From assembly GCA_963830725.1 (NCBI GenBank), contig CAWHNO010000013.1:248001-312000 (forward strand): a stretch of DNA of 64,000 nt. Direction: 5' to 3'. The stretch comes from DASSUW01 sp963830725 (lineage in GTDB: Bacteria; Actinomycetota; Thermoleophilia; Solirubrobacterales; Solirubrobacteraceae). Shown one piece after another: positions 51,589-60,552 of this stretch (within the stretch, counting starts at the first letter, position 1; the number at the start of each line of letters is the position of its first letter). A program made the position numbers and the translations under genes. The notes beneath the pieces were generated by a model. That model saw only the letters and a list, made by a program, of their open reading frames with translations, had not been told where the DNA came from and did no database searches.

Positions 51589-53281
51589 CGTGGCGCCGCG
51601 GCGGTCACGTCGAGCGGCGCCGCCGGCGGGCGCAGGAGCTCCCAGCGGTGGCCGCGCTCGTCGAGCCGGAAGCGGGCGAGCACCCAGAGCGTCTTGAGCC
51701 CGTAGCGCACCGACGCGCGGAAGGAGACGGACGACGCCTCGAGGAAGTAGCGGGTCGGGATCGGGAGCTCGACGACGTGGCTTCCGCTGGCCACGATCTG
51801 GGCGAAGATCTCCTGGTCGAAGACGAAGTCGTCGGAGTTGCGCAGGAACGCGACGCGGCGCAGGAAGTCGGCCGAGAAGGCGCGGTAGCCGGTGTGGTAC
51901 TCGGAGAAGCCGCGGCGGAAGACGAGGTTCTCGACCGCGGTCAGCGCGCGGTTGCCGACCCACTTCCAGCGCGGCATGCCACCCACGATCGCCGCGTCCT
52001 CGAGCAGGCGCGAGCCGATCACCACGTCGGCGAGCCCGGTCTCGATCGGCTTGACCATCCGTTCGACGAGCGCCGGGTCGTACTGGTTGTCGGCGTGGAC
52101 CATGACCACGATCTCCGCGCCGTCGAGCAGGGCCCGCACGTAGCCGGTCTTCTGGTTGCCGCCGTAGCCGCGGTTGGCAGGATGCCGCAGGACCTCGAAC
52201 CCCTCGCGGAGCGCGACGGCGGACGTCTCGTCGGGGCTCGCGTCGTCCACCAGCAGGGCGCGGTCGACCGCCTCGACGGGCATCTCCTGCCGCCACCGCC
52301 GGGATCGTCTCGGCCGCGCGGTAGGCGGGGAGCACCACGGTGACGCGGTTCGCGGCCTCGCCTTCGGCGAGCGCGCGGGCGGGCCGCGTGACCGCGACGC
52401 GGTGGGCCAGCACCACGCGCTCGTCGCCGAGCGAGAGCGAGACCGTCCGGCGGCCGAGGCCGGTTCGGCCGAGCGCCCTCAGCGCGCTGCCGACGCGACC
52501 GCCGCGCTCGGACAGGCCGGCCAGCCAGTAGCGCAGCTCGAACGAGCGCACGAGCGGGACGTCCTCCGAGATGACGAGCCCCGAGGCGCCGAGCAGCTCG
52601 TACAGGGTCCGGCGCGGCAGCAGGCACGTGTGGGCGGGCACGAGGCCCCACCAGCGCTCGCCGGCGAGCCGGGCGGTCACCGACGCGGGGTCGGGCGTGA
52701 CCACGCACAGCGCGCCGCCGTCGGCGAGCATCGCCGCGCACGTGCGCAGCGCGCCGGCGGGGTCGTCGAGGTGCTCGACCACGTCGGCGAGAACGATCAC
52801 GTCGTAGCGCGCACCGGTGGCCGCCGCCTCGTCGAGCGTGGCCTCGTCGACCTCGAGCCCGAGCACGTCGCGCGCGTAGCCGGCGGCGGCGCGGGACAGC
52901 TCGAGCGCCGCTCACCTCGAAGCCGCGCCGGCGCGCCTCGTCGAGCAGCAGGCCGTGGCCGCAACCGACGTCGAGCAGGCGTCCGCCCGCCGCCTGGCGG
53001 CCGATCAGGTCGAGCAGCCGCCGCGCCGTCGCGCGCCGGCCCGCCTCCTCGTGCAGGTACGCGTCGTCGCGCATCTCCCGATAGAGCGCGTGCAGATCCT
53101 CGCCGGACGGCAGGCCGGGCTGCTGGACGGCGCCGCAGTGCGCGCACGCGTACAGGTCGCCGTGCTCACCCGGCCGGTGGTTGCTGGGCGCGAAGGCGGC
53201 CGAGCTCGCAGGCCCGCCATGGCCACGGTGGCGCAGCTCCAGTGGGCCGTTGCAGATCCGGCAGGGGCCGGGGGGGTCCAT
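51585..53281 (-). CDS. Methyltransferase-GT2 fusion protein (frameshifted)
   Basis: About 564 residues. The N-terminus has a zinc-ribbon pair (CRICNGPL, then YACAHCGAVQQPG), then a class I SAM methyltransferase (GGRLLDVGCGHGLLLDEARR; YDVIVLADVVEHLDDPAGAL; GALCVVTPDPASVTARLAGE). A 12-residue linker leads, in the same open frame with no stop, into a GT2 enzyme (RVTVVLPAYRAAETIPAVA; ALLVDDASPDETSAVALREG; VVMVHADNQYDPALVERMV with the DxD-like HADNQ; ASGSHVVELPIPTRYF). The GT2 half resembles polyprenyl-phosphate sugar synthases (DPM1-like). Extra bases near 52915 and 52290. ATG 53281. No ribosome site or separate start is seen for the GT2 part. It heads the minus-strand glycan operon. Confidence 0.82.
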
Positions 53282-53298
53282 GGGAGCGGGCAGCCTAT

Positions 53299-53366
53299 CT
53301 AGTGTCCCGATTCGGAAGTTCGATGCCGCAGCCTGCGGCGACCGAACTTACGAATCGCGACACTAG
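53299..53366. promoter_or_regulatory. 68-bp dyad between divergent glycan genes
   Basis: An inverted repeat with three paired blocks: CTAGTGTC/GACACTAG at the ends, AAGTTCG/CGAACTT and GCCGCAG/CTGCGGC in the middle. It fills the 95-nt gap between the methyltransferase-GT2 and GT2 starts. TAGACT (53364-53369), a -10-like hexamer 7 nt before the plus-strand ATG, overlaps its right end, and the left end carries a mirrored TAGATA. It may be an operator for both operons or another palindromic element. Confidence 0.65.
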
Positions 53367-53376
53367 ACTGCCGCCG

Positions 53377-54132
53377 ATGCACGCACCCCAGCTGTCGGCC
53401 GTGGTGCCCGCCTACAACGAGGCGGCCGTCATCGCCAAGACGGTCGGGTCGCTGCTCGCCGCGCTGGAGCGCCAGGGGCTGAGCCACGAGGTGATCGTGG
53501 TCGACAACGCGAGCACCGATGACACCGTGGCGGCCGTCGAGGCGATCGGCGACGACCGCGTGCGCGTCCTGCGCAACCCGCGCAACCTCGGCAAGGGCGG
53601 CTCGATGCGGCGCGGCATGCTCGAGGCCGGCGGGACGCTGCGGCTGCACTGCGACGCCGACTGCTGGAGCTCGCTGCCCGCGCTCGGCCGCCTGCTGGCC
53701 CGGATCGAGGACGCCGACGTCGTCGTCGGCTCGCGGCTGGCCGACGGCGCCGACGTCGGCCGCCGGCAGCCCGTGCGCAGACGCATCGCGGGTCGTGCCT
53801 TCGTCGGCCTGTGCCGGCTCGCGCTCCGCGAGCCGACGCGCGACCTGTTCTGCGGCTTCAAGCTCTGGCGGGCCGAGGCCGCCGAGGCCGCCTTCCGCGC
53901 GTCGCGGCTGGACGGCTGGGTGTTCGACGCCGAGACGCTGGCGGTGGCCCGCGCGCTCGGGTTCCGGATCGCCGAGGTCGGCATCCCGTGGGAGGACCGG
54001 AAGGGCTCGCGGCTCTCGATGCCGCGCGTGATCGTGCCCGTGACGCGCGACCTGCTGGCCGTGCGGCGCCGCGTCCGCGCGATCACCGCGAGCGGCCGGC
54101 GGCTCGAGCCGCAGGTCGCGCCCAAGGGGTGA
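53377..54132 (+). CDS. GT2 polyprenyl-phosphate glycosyltransferase-like
   Basis: An intact 251-residue family 2 glycosyltransferase like dolichyl-phosphate glucosyltransferase (ALG5 type). Motifs: LSAVVPAYNEAAVIAKTVGS, VIVVDNASTDDTVAAVEA, NPRNLGKGGSMRRGMLEAGG, RLHCDADCWSS (metal-binding DAD), VVGSRLADGADV and RDLFCGFKLWRAEAA. Its likely product is a polyprenyl-phosphate sugar used by the GT-C membrane proteins. It has no C-terminal membrane segments, unlike some relatives. The stop overlaps the next start (GTGA). Divergent from the other glycan operon across the 68-bp dyad. Confidence 0.92.
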   Translation: MHAPQLSAVVPAYNEAAVIAKTVGSLLAALERQGLSHEVIVVDNASTDDTVAAVEAIGDDRVRVLRNPRNLGKGGSMRRGMLEAGGTLRLHCDADCWSSLPALGRLLARIEDADVVVGSRLADGADVGRRQPVRRRIAGRAFVGLCRLALREPTRDLFCGFKLWRAEAAEAAFRASRLDGWVFDAETLAVARALGFRIAEVGIPWEDRKGSRLSMPRVIVPVTRDLLAVRRRVRAITASGRRLEPQVAPKG

Positions 54133-55674
54133 GCCACCGGCTCGACCGCTTCGAGGCGGCCGTCCTGGCGACCCTGGCCGCGCTGGCGTTCGCGGTGCTG
54201 GGCGGGCTGCTGCTGCGCGTCTGGCTGCGCGGCGGGGTCGTGACCGGGGCCGACGGCTTCCTCGTCGCCGACCCGATGCAGTACCTCGACTGGGCGCGCC
54301 AGGCCGGCGAGCACTGGCTGATCGCCAACCGGCACGACCTCGCCGACGGGCCGCGCAGCTTCCTGCACCCGGGCCTGCTGCTCTCCGGGCTGCTCTACCG
54401 GCTCGGCGCGGGGCCGGCGGTCGCCTACCTGGTGTGGAAGCCGGTCGCGATCGGCGTGCTGTTCGCCGGCAGCCTGCTGTTCGTGCGCCGCACCGTGTCC
54501 GGGACCGGGCGACCGGCGGCTCGCGCTCGTGCTGGCGCTCTTCTACTGCTCGCCGGTGGCCGCGATCGTCGGCGTGGGCGGGGCTTGGCGACGAGGGCGA
54601 CAAGCTGTCGATCGACTTCGTGACCGGCGAGCTGTGGACGGGCTCGTACCTGTGGGGCTACCTGTTCACCGCGATCGCCGTCGGCCTGCTGCCGCTCGGC
54701 CTGCTCGCCTACGAGCGCCGGCGGCGTCGGCCTCGCCGCGGCGAGCCGGGCTGCTGTGCGCGTGGCTCCAGCCGTGGCAGGGCGCGACCTTCGCGCTCGT
54801 GCTGGCGGTGGCGGAGGCCGTCGCCGTGCGCCGCGGGCGGGCGGCGGGCGCGGCGGTGCGCTCGCTGGCGCTGCCGCTGGCGGCGACCGCCGCGCCGCTC
54901 GTCTACTACCTCGCTGCTGTCGCTGCTCGACCCCTCGTGGGAGCTGGCGGGCCGGGTCAACGACCTCCCGCGCTGGCCGTGGTGGGTGCTGGTGGCCGGG
55001 CTCGCGCCGCTCGCCGTGCCCGGCCGCGTTCGCGTACCGGCTGCCCGGCGCCGGACTTCGCCGCCGTCGCGCTGCGGGCGTGGCCGTTCGCCGCTCTGGC
55101 CGTCTACTTCCAGCCGTTCGGGACGTTCCCGTTCCACGCGCTCCAGGGGCTCGCGCTGCCGCTGTCGGTGCTGGCCGTGCTCGCGCTGCGCTCCTGGCTC
55201 GGCCCGCGACCGCTGCGGGCCGCGCCGGCGGTCGTCGCGGTCGTGCTGCTGTGCGCGATCGGGACCGCCTACCGCGTGAGCGAGCTGGCCGACGCCGTCC
55301 ATCTCGGCCGCCAGCCGTTCTTCCTGACCGCGGACGAGCGCGATGCGCTGCGCCACCTCGAGCGCGAGCGGCGAGCCGGGCGGCGTGCTCGCGCCGGTCT
55401 ACAGCGGCATCGTCGTGCCGGCCTACACCGGCCGCGAGACGTGGATCGGCGCCGGCTCGTGGACGCCGCGGCAGCCGGAGCGGACGCAGGAGGCGGAGGA
55501 CCTGTTCGGCGGGCGGCTCGACGCCGCCGCGGCCGGGGAGCTCGTGCGCCGCTCCGGCGCGCGGTTCGTGTACAGCGACTGCCACGGCCGCGCCGACGTC
55601 GTCCGAGGTTGCTCGAGCGGGTGGCCGAGCCGCCGCGCCGGTTCGGGTGCGCGACGGTCTGGAGGGTCCGGTGA
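54129..55674 (+). CDS. Polytopic membrane protein, paralogue 2 (frameshifted)
   Basis: About 515 residues and the paralogue of 47298-48855. Matching blocks: GVVTGADGFLVADPMQYLDW, ARQAGEHWLIANRHDLADGP, FLHPGLLLSGLLYRLGAG, SYLWGYLFTAIAVGLLPLGL, WLQPWQGATFALVLAVAEAV, FGTFPFHALQGLALPLSVLA, and the soluble end VLAPVYSGIVVPAYTGRETW, RRSGARFVYSDCHG, RFGCATVWRVR. About 8-10 membrane segments. At least six indels (near 54515, 54590, 54730, 54920, 55020, 55375, 55605). GTG 54129 overlaps the GT2 stop. As it directly follows a polyprenyl-phosphate sugar synthase, it may use that carrier sugar; the function is otherwise unknown. Confidence 0.72.
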
Positions 55675-57486
55675 GCGCGACGGCGCGCCATCGCGTCCGC
55701 GGCGGCGGCGGTCCTGCTCGCCGGGCCTGCGGCGCTGGCGCTCGCGCGCGGCGGCTACTTCGACGAGGCGCGCCTGTGGGCGGCGGTCGGTGTCTGGGTC
55801 CTCGTCGCGGTCGCCGCGCGTCGTCGCGCCGCACCCGCTGCCGCGCGCGGCCTCCGGCCTCGCGGCCCTGGCCGGGCTCTGGGCGGCCTGCTGGCCTGGA
55901 CGCTGGTGTCGTTCGGCGTGGGCGCCGCTGCGCGCTCCCGCGGTCGATGACGCGCAGCGGCTGGCGCTCTATCTCGGCGCGCTGCTTGCGGCCACGGCGC
56001 TGCTGCGCGGCCGCGTGGCGCCGCTCGGCGGCCCCGCGCTCGCCGCCGGCATCGTCGTCGCGACGCTCTACGGCCTGTCCGAGCGGCTGCTGCCGCGGCT
56101 TGTTCGAGCTGGCCCGCTCGCCCGCGGCGATGGGGCGGCTCGAACCAGCCGCTGACGTACTGGAACGCGATGGGCGCGTGGGCGGCGATCGGCCTCGTGC
56201 TGTGCGCGCGGCTCGCCGGCGAGCACGGCCGGCCGGTCGCCGTGCGCGCCGCCGCCGCGGCCTGCGCCGCGCCGCTCGGCGCCGCGATCGCGCTGTCGCT
56301 TCTCGCGCGGGGCGATCGCCGCCGCGCTGATCGGCTTCGGCGTCGCTGGCGGCGCTCGACACGCCGCGCTCGGCCCTGCGGGTCGCGGTCGCCGTCGCCG
56401 CGGCGGCCGCGCTGGCCGGCGGTGCGGCTGCGCGCGCTGCCCGGCCGTGCGGACGCTCGAGGGCGCGCGCGCGTCGCGAGGGTCTCGCTGCTGCTGGCCG
56501 TGCTCGCTGCCGTGATGGCGCCGTCGGCGTCGCGGCTCCGGCGCGGTCGACGCGACTGCCGGTGCCGTCGGCCCCGCGCGCGCGCGGCCGGCTGGTCGCC
56601 GCCGGGGTCGGTCGCCGTGCTCGTTCTCGTCGGGCGTCCGCGGCGGCGCTCGAGGGGCGGCACGTCCGAACGGCCGGCGCGACGGCCACGCGGCTGTCGA
56701 GCACCGCGTCGAACCGCTACGCGTACTGGGAGGTCGCGCTGTCGCGCGTTCGCCGACGCGCCGCTGCGCGGGCACGGCTCCGGCTCGTTCGCCGTCGACT
56801 GGCTGCGCGAGCGCGACGTCGACGAGGTCGTCCGCGACGCCCACTCGCTCGAGCTCGAGACCGCCGCCGAGCTCGGGCTGGTCGGGGCTCGCGCTGCTCG
56901 GCCTGCTGGTCGGCGGGGTCGTCGCGCGCGGCCGTCAGCGCGCTCCGGCGCGCCGCGGCAGCGGTCGCCGGGCCGGTCGCCGCGCTCGTCGGTCTGGGCC
57001 GCGCACAGCGCGCTCGACTGGGACTGGGAGATGCCGGCGCTGACGCTCGTCGCCGTCCTGCTCGCCGGCCTGCTGCTGGCCGCCGACGATCCGCGCGCCG
57101 CGCGCGGCGCCGTGGCGCTGCGGCGCGCGGCGCTCGCGCTCGTCTCGGTCGCGATCGCCGCCGGCCTGGCAGTCGAGCTCCGCAGCGCCAACCTCGTCGC
57201 GGCCGCGCACGGCACGTGCCGAGCCACGCCGGATGCCCTCGACCGTCTGGAGCGGGCGAGCGAGCTCAGCCTCGACCACACCTCGCCCGCAGCTCGACCG
57301 GGCGCGGATCCTGCTGTTCGCGCGGCGCGAGCGCGAGGCCGCCGCGGTCGCCGACGCCATCGTTCGCAGCGAGCCGAGAACGCGTTCGCCTGGGGGCTCG
57401 TCCGGCTCGCCAACCGGGAGGGCGACCCGGCGCGGGCGCGGGAGGCGCAGCAGCGGCTCCGGCGGCTGGTCAGGCGGGCGCCGTGA
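55671..57486 (+). CDS. O-antigen ligase/polymerase-like membrane protein (frameshifted)
   Basis: About 600 residues, about 12 membrane segments, of the Wzy/WaaL group that polymerises or ligates surface polysaccharide outside the membrane. The key external loop is readable: TASNRYAYWEVAL, FADAPLRGHGSGSFAVDWLR, and VRDAHSLELETAAELGLVG, where the His of AHS is the conserved family residue. The C-terminus is a TPR-like soluble tail (ALDRLERASELSLDH ... AREAQQRLRRLVRRAP). GTG 55671 overlaps the upstream stop. About ten indels. With two flippases nearby it supports a Wzx/Wzy-type pathway. Confidence 0.8.
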
Positions 57487-58736
57487 CCGTCGCCGGACGC
57501 GGCGCGCAGCGACGGCAGCAGGACCGAGACGGCCGCGGCGAGCTGCACGGCCAGCACGAGGGCGGCGAACACGGCGATCGAGTCGATGTCCCAGATCAGC
57601 AGCAGCGCCGGCTCGGCCAGCGTGACCGCCGCCAGCGGGAGCAGGAAGCGCGACGACCCGATGGCCAGCAGGAACTGGACGCCGAGGTAGGCGAACCCGA
57701 GCAGGCTCATCGCCAGCGCCAGGAGCGTGAGCGCGCGGGCGCCGGCAACGTACTCCGCACCGAAGCCGAGCCGGAGCACGGCTGCCGGCGCGATGGCGAA
57801 GATCGCCAGCGCCGGTGCCGCGACGAGGCCGACCACCGCAAGCGCCCGCAGCAGGACCGGCCGCGCGGCGCTGCCGGCGGCGGCCCGCCGCGCTGCCTCC
57901 GGGAGCAGGTAGAGGCCGACGCCGACCGCCGTCCACACCACGACCTTGGCCGCGACCGCCGCCGCGGCGTAGGCGCCCGCCAGCCCGTCGCCGACCTGAT
58001 GGCGGACGATGATCACATCCATGTTCTGCAGCGCAGCGATCAGCACGAGCGCGGCGATCGGCACCGTCGCCTCGCGGGTCAGGCGTCGCAGCGGCCACAC
58101 CTCGGCGCTCGCCACGCCGGCCGGGGAGACGCGGGCGAGGACGGCGCCGAGCACCAGCGCCGCCAGGCCGATCGCGAGCGGCATGCCGAGGTAGGCGCCG
58201 GTCGTACCGAGCCCGGCGGCGACCAGCGCGAGCGCGAGGACCAGCCGGCCGCCGGCCTCGCCGACGATCGAGAGCCCGACGGTCCGGTACTCGCCCAGCC
58301 CGGCCAGCGTGCCCCGCTGGATCGAGAGCAGCAGCCACAGCCCGCCGGTCGGCAGCACGGCCGCTGCCGCCCACGTCTGCTCGACGCCGATCAGCCGCGC
58401 CAGCGGCTCGCGCAGCAGCACGCCGAGCACGGCCAGGCCCCCGGTGGCCAGCAGCGCCCGCCGCGTCCAGCGATCGAGCGTGCCCCGCAGCTCGCGGGCG
58501 AGCCCGAGCCGCCCGGTCGCCGTGGCGCGCGCGGCGGCGACCTGGAGCGCGAAGCCCGGCACCGAAACGATCAGGAAGGTTGAGGTGAGGGCAGCCAGCG
58601 CGCCGTAGTCGTCGCGTCCGAGCAGCCGCGCGAACAGGACCGTGAAGACCACCGCGATGCCGTTGGCGGCGAGTTGCGCGCCTGCGAGGCCGGCCGAGGT
58701 CGCGGTGTCGGTGTCGAGGGCCGGCAGGCGTCGCAA
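57470..58736 (-). CDS. Second polysaccharide flippase, Wzx/MATE type
   Basis: About 420 residues with 12 membrane segments. N-terminus SAGLAGAQLAANGIAVVFTV and LFARLLGRDDYGALAALTST is typical of oligosaccharide flippases; then RLVLALALVAAGLGTTGAYL, ALQNMDVIIVRHQVGDGLAG (the conserved NxD..I.. helix) and ARALTLLALAMSLLGFAYLG. TTG 58736 start. The frame stays open far past the plausible end (LLPSLRAASGDGHG), across the convergent ligase gene; an indel near 57490 with a stop at 57470 would end it sensibly. The long continuation is a shadow. Apart from its end it is intact, unlike its neighbours. Confidence 0.85.
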
Positions 58737-58779
58737 CGCCGTGACCGTACCGCACGCGCGCTCGCTATCGTCCGCGCCG

Positions 58780-59166
58780 ATGGCTTCCAGAGGTCAGCGG
58801 ATCGCGTGCCTGCTGGCCGCCGCGGCTCTCGCGCTCCCCTCGGCGGCGTGGGGCCAGGGGGCCGGCGACGAGCAGTACCAGGACCCGTTCGGAGACGAGG
58901 GCGGCCAGACCGGCGGCGGGCAGGACGAACAGGATCAGGCCGACGACCAGGGCGACGCCGGGACAGGCGCCGAGGCGCCGGAGAGCTCGGGCGGCGCGGA
59001 GCCCGCCCCGGAGACGGTGACACCGCCGCCCGCCGCCCAGGGCGGCGGCGAGCAGCTGGCGTACACCGGAGCGGAGGTGGTCGTCGTCGCCCTCGCGGGC
59101 GGGGCGCTGCTGGCTAGCGGGCTCGCGCTGCGCCGCCGGACGAGCCGGCCCGCAGACCGCGCTTGA
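58780..59166 (+). CDS. LAxTG-type sortase-anchored surface protein
   Basis: A 128-residue protein. Signal peptide (QRIACLLAAAALALPSAAWG), a low-complexity acidic Gln/Asp/Gly/Glu-rich spacer (about 30-95), then the sorting signal: QLAYTG (LAxTG, the pentapeptide of class E sortases), a hydrophobic segment VVVVALAGGALLASGLAL and a basic tail RRRTSRPADRA. It should be covalently anchored to the cell wall. No sortase gene is in the window. TATCGT lies 8 nt before the ATG. Its end overlaps the convergent gene by 53 nt. The spacer has no recognisable domain. Confidence 0.85.
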   Translation: MASRGQRIACLLAAAALALPSAAWGQGAGDEQYQDPFGDEGGQTGGGQDEQDQADDQGDAGTGAEAPESSGGAEPAPETVTPPPAAQGGGEQLAYTGAEVVVVALAGGALLASGLALRRRTSRPADRA

Positions 59167-60043
59167 GCGCGTGGTAGGACGGGCGCAGCTTGCCGTTGCG
59201 CTCGAGGAAGGCGGAGTCCCAGCGGTTGCCCTTCTTCTTCGCCCACTCGTAGAAGTAGACGCGCGTGATGCGGCGGCTGGACTTGGCGATCTTGTAGACG
59301 CGCTTGACGGCCTTGGCCTGCTCGGACTTGGTGTGCTTACGGCCGCCGCGGCTGCCGTCGGACGGCTTCAGGCGCAGGATGCCGCCCGTCTCGGTCAGCC
59401 AGACCTGGCCCTTGACGGCGCGGAGGAGCGTGCGCGTGGTGCCGCTGGCGTCGTTGGCGTCCTTGTAGTTGTGCACGCCCCAGATGCGGGCGCCCGGCGC
59501 GTGCTTCTTGAACTTGTTGACCCAGGCCAGCATGTCCTTGCTGTCGAGCACGTCGGCGGCGACGATGGTGCAGCTGCGGCAGTCGCGGCGCATCGCGTTG
59601 TAGTAGCGGGCGGCCATGCGCGGGTTGCGCGAGGTCGGCTGGCTGGTGTGGTTGGCCTCGTTCCAGGCCGAGAAGTCGCGGACCCACGGGTACTGCTGGC
59701 GCAGCAGGCGGAAGCTCTTGCGATACAGCTTGAGCGACGGCAGCTTGCGATGGCCGTTGGCCCGCCAGTTGCGGTTGAAGGCGATCAGCGGGCGGACGCC
59801 GTTCGCCTGGGCGGCGGCCATCCATGCATCGAGGTACGCGGTCGTGTAGGAGCTGCGGTACCAGTCCCACTCGAGCACCAAGCGGCTGTGCTTGACGCCG
59901 AGCTTCTGGAAGTTCTTGTCGGAGAACATCGCGGGGTTCTGGTCGCCGACGCCGACGATCGGCGCCTTGGCTGCGGCGGGGGCCGCGATGGCAAAGGTCA
60001 GGAGCAGGCTGAGGCTGAGAAGACGGATCATCAGTTCTTTCAT
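59114..60043 (-). CDS. Secreted TIM-barrel glycosidase-like protein
   Basis: An intact 309-residue protein with a signal peptide (IRLLSLSLLLTFAIAAPAAA). The barrel includes VKHSRLVLEWDWYR, PLIAFNRNWRANG, VRDFSAWNEANHTSQPTSRN, with the WNEANH general-acid strand, and KGQVWLTETGGILRL, where the Glu of TETGG fits the nucleophile. It resembles the protein at 36870-37926 in layout but not closely in sequence. The C-terminus is Arg/Gly-rich. Two ATG starts (60043, 60031) are possible. Its AAG-lysine content is higher than that of neighbours. The substrate is unknown. Confidence 0.85.
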   Translation of the reverse strand: MKELMIRLLSLSLLLTFAIAAPAAAKAPIVGVGDQNPAMFSDKNFQKLGVKHSRLVLEWDWYRSSYTTAYLDAWMAAAQANGVRPLIAFNRNWRANGHRKLPSLKLYRKSFRLLRQQYPWVRDFSAWNEANHTSQPTSRNPRMAARYYNAMRRDCRSCTIVAADVLDSKDMLAWVNKFKKHAPGARIWGVHNYKDANDASGTTRTLLRAVKGQVWLTETGGILRLKPSDGSRGGRKHTKSEQAKAVKRVYKIAKSSRRITRVYFYEWAKKKGNRWDSAFLERNGKLRPSYHALKRGLRAGSSGGAARAR

Positions 60044-60129
60044 CGGGTGGGACGCTGTGGCTCTTTACATTCGTGCGGCGCCGTTGTTACGGATCTGTCA
60101 CCGCGCACCCGGGATAGGGTTCTGCGGCC

Positions 60130-60552
60130 GTGATTCGCCCCCTCTCGAGCAACGGGCCCGAGGCGACCGAGCGGGCAGGCGCGGATTTGGCGGCACAGCT
60201 GGAGCCGGGCGACGTGGTGCTGGTCTCCGGCGAGCTCGGGGCCGGCAAGACGACGTTCGTCCGCGGCGCGCTGCGGGCGCTCGGGGTGGCGGGAAGTGTG
60301 ACCAGTCCCACATTCGTGGTCGGTCATGCGTATGACGGCGCCACCGGCCCGGTCTCGCACCTGGACCTCTATCGGCTGGCCGGCATGGGCGACGAGGATC
60401 CCGGCCTGCTCGACCCGTTCTTCGCGCCCGAGGCGATCGTCTTCGTCGAGTGGCCCGAGCACGCGCCGGGCGCCTGGCCCGAGGAGCGCGTGGCGCGGCG
60501 CGTGCGCCTTGCCCACGGGGGCGGAGACGAGCGCAGCATCGAGGTCACGTGA
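60130..60552 (+). CDS. tsaE: tRNA threonylcarbamoyladenosine ATPase TsaE
   Basis: A 140-residue P-loop ATPase of the t6A machinery, which works with TsaB and TsaD to modify ANN-decoding tRNAs. Walker A is SGELGAGKTTFVRGALRALG, then VTSPTFVVGHAYDG (switch region), HLDLYRLAGMGDEDPGLLDP and the Walker-B-like VFVEWPEHAPG. GTG 60130; TAGGGT lies 9 nt upstream, a likely leaderless promoter. The stop overlaps tsaB by 4 nt. First gene of the operon. Confidence 0.95.
   Translation: MIRPLSSNGPEATERAGADLAAQLEPGDVVLVSGELGAGKTTFVRGALRALGVAGSVTSPTFVVGHAYDGATGPVSHLDLYRLAGMGDEDPGLLDPFFAPEAIVFVEWPEHAPGAWPEERVARRVRLAHGGGDERSIEVT

Noticed and set aside
55755..57469. Extension of the second flippase frame to 993 codons
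   Set aside because: It reads antisense through the ligase gene with shadow composition; an indel near 57490 is a simpler explanation.
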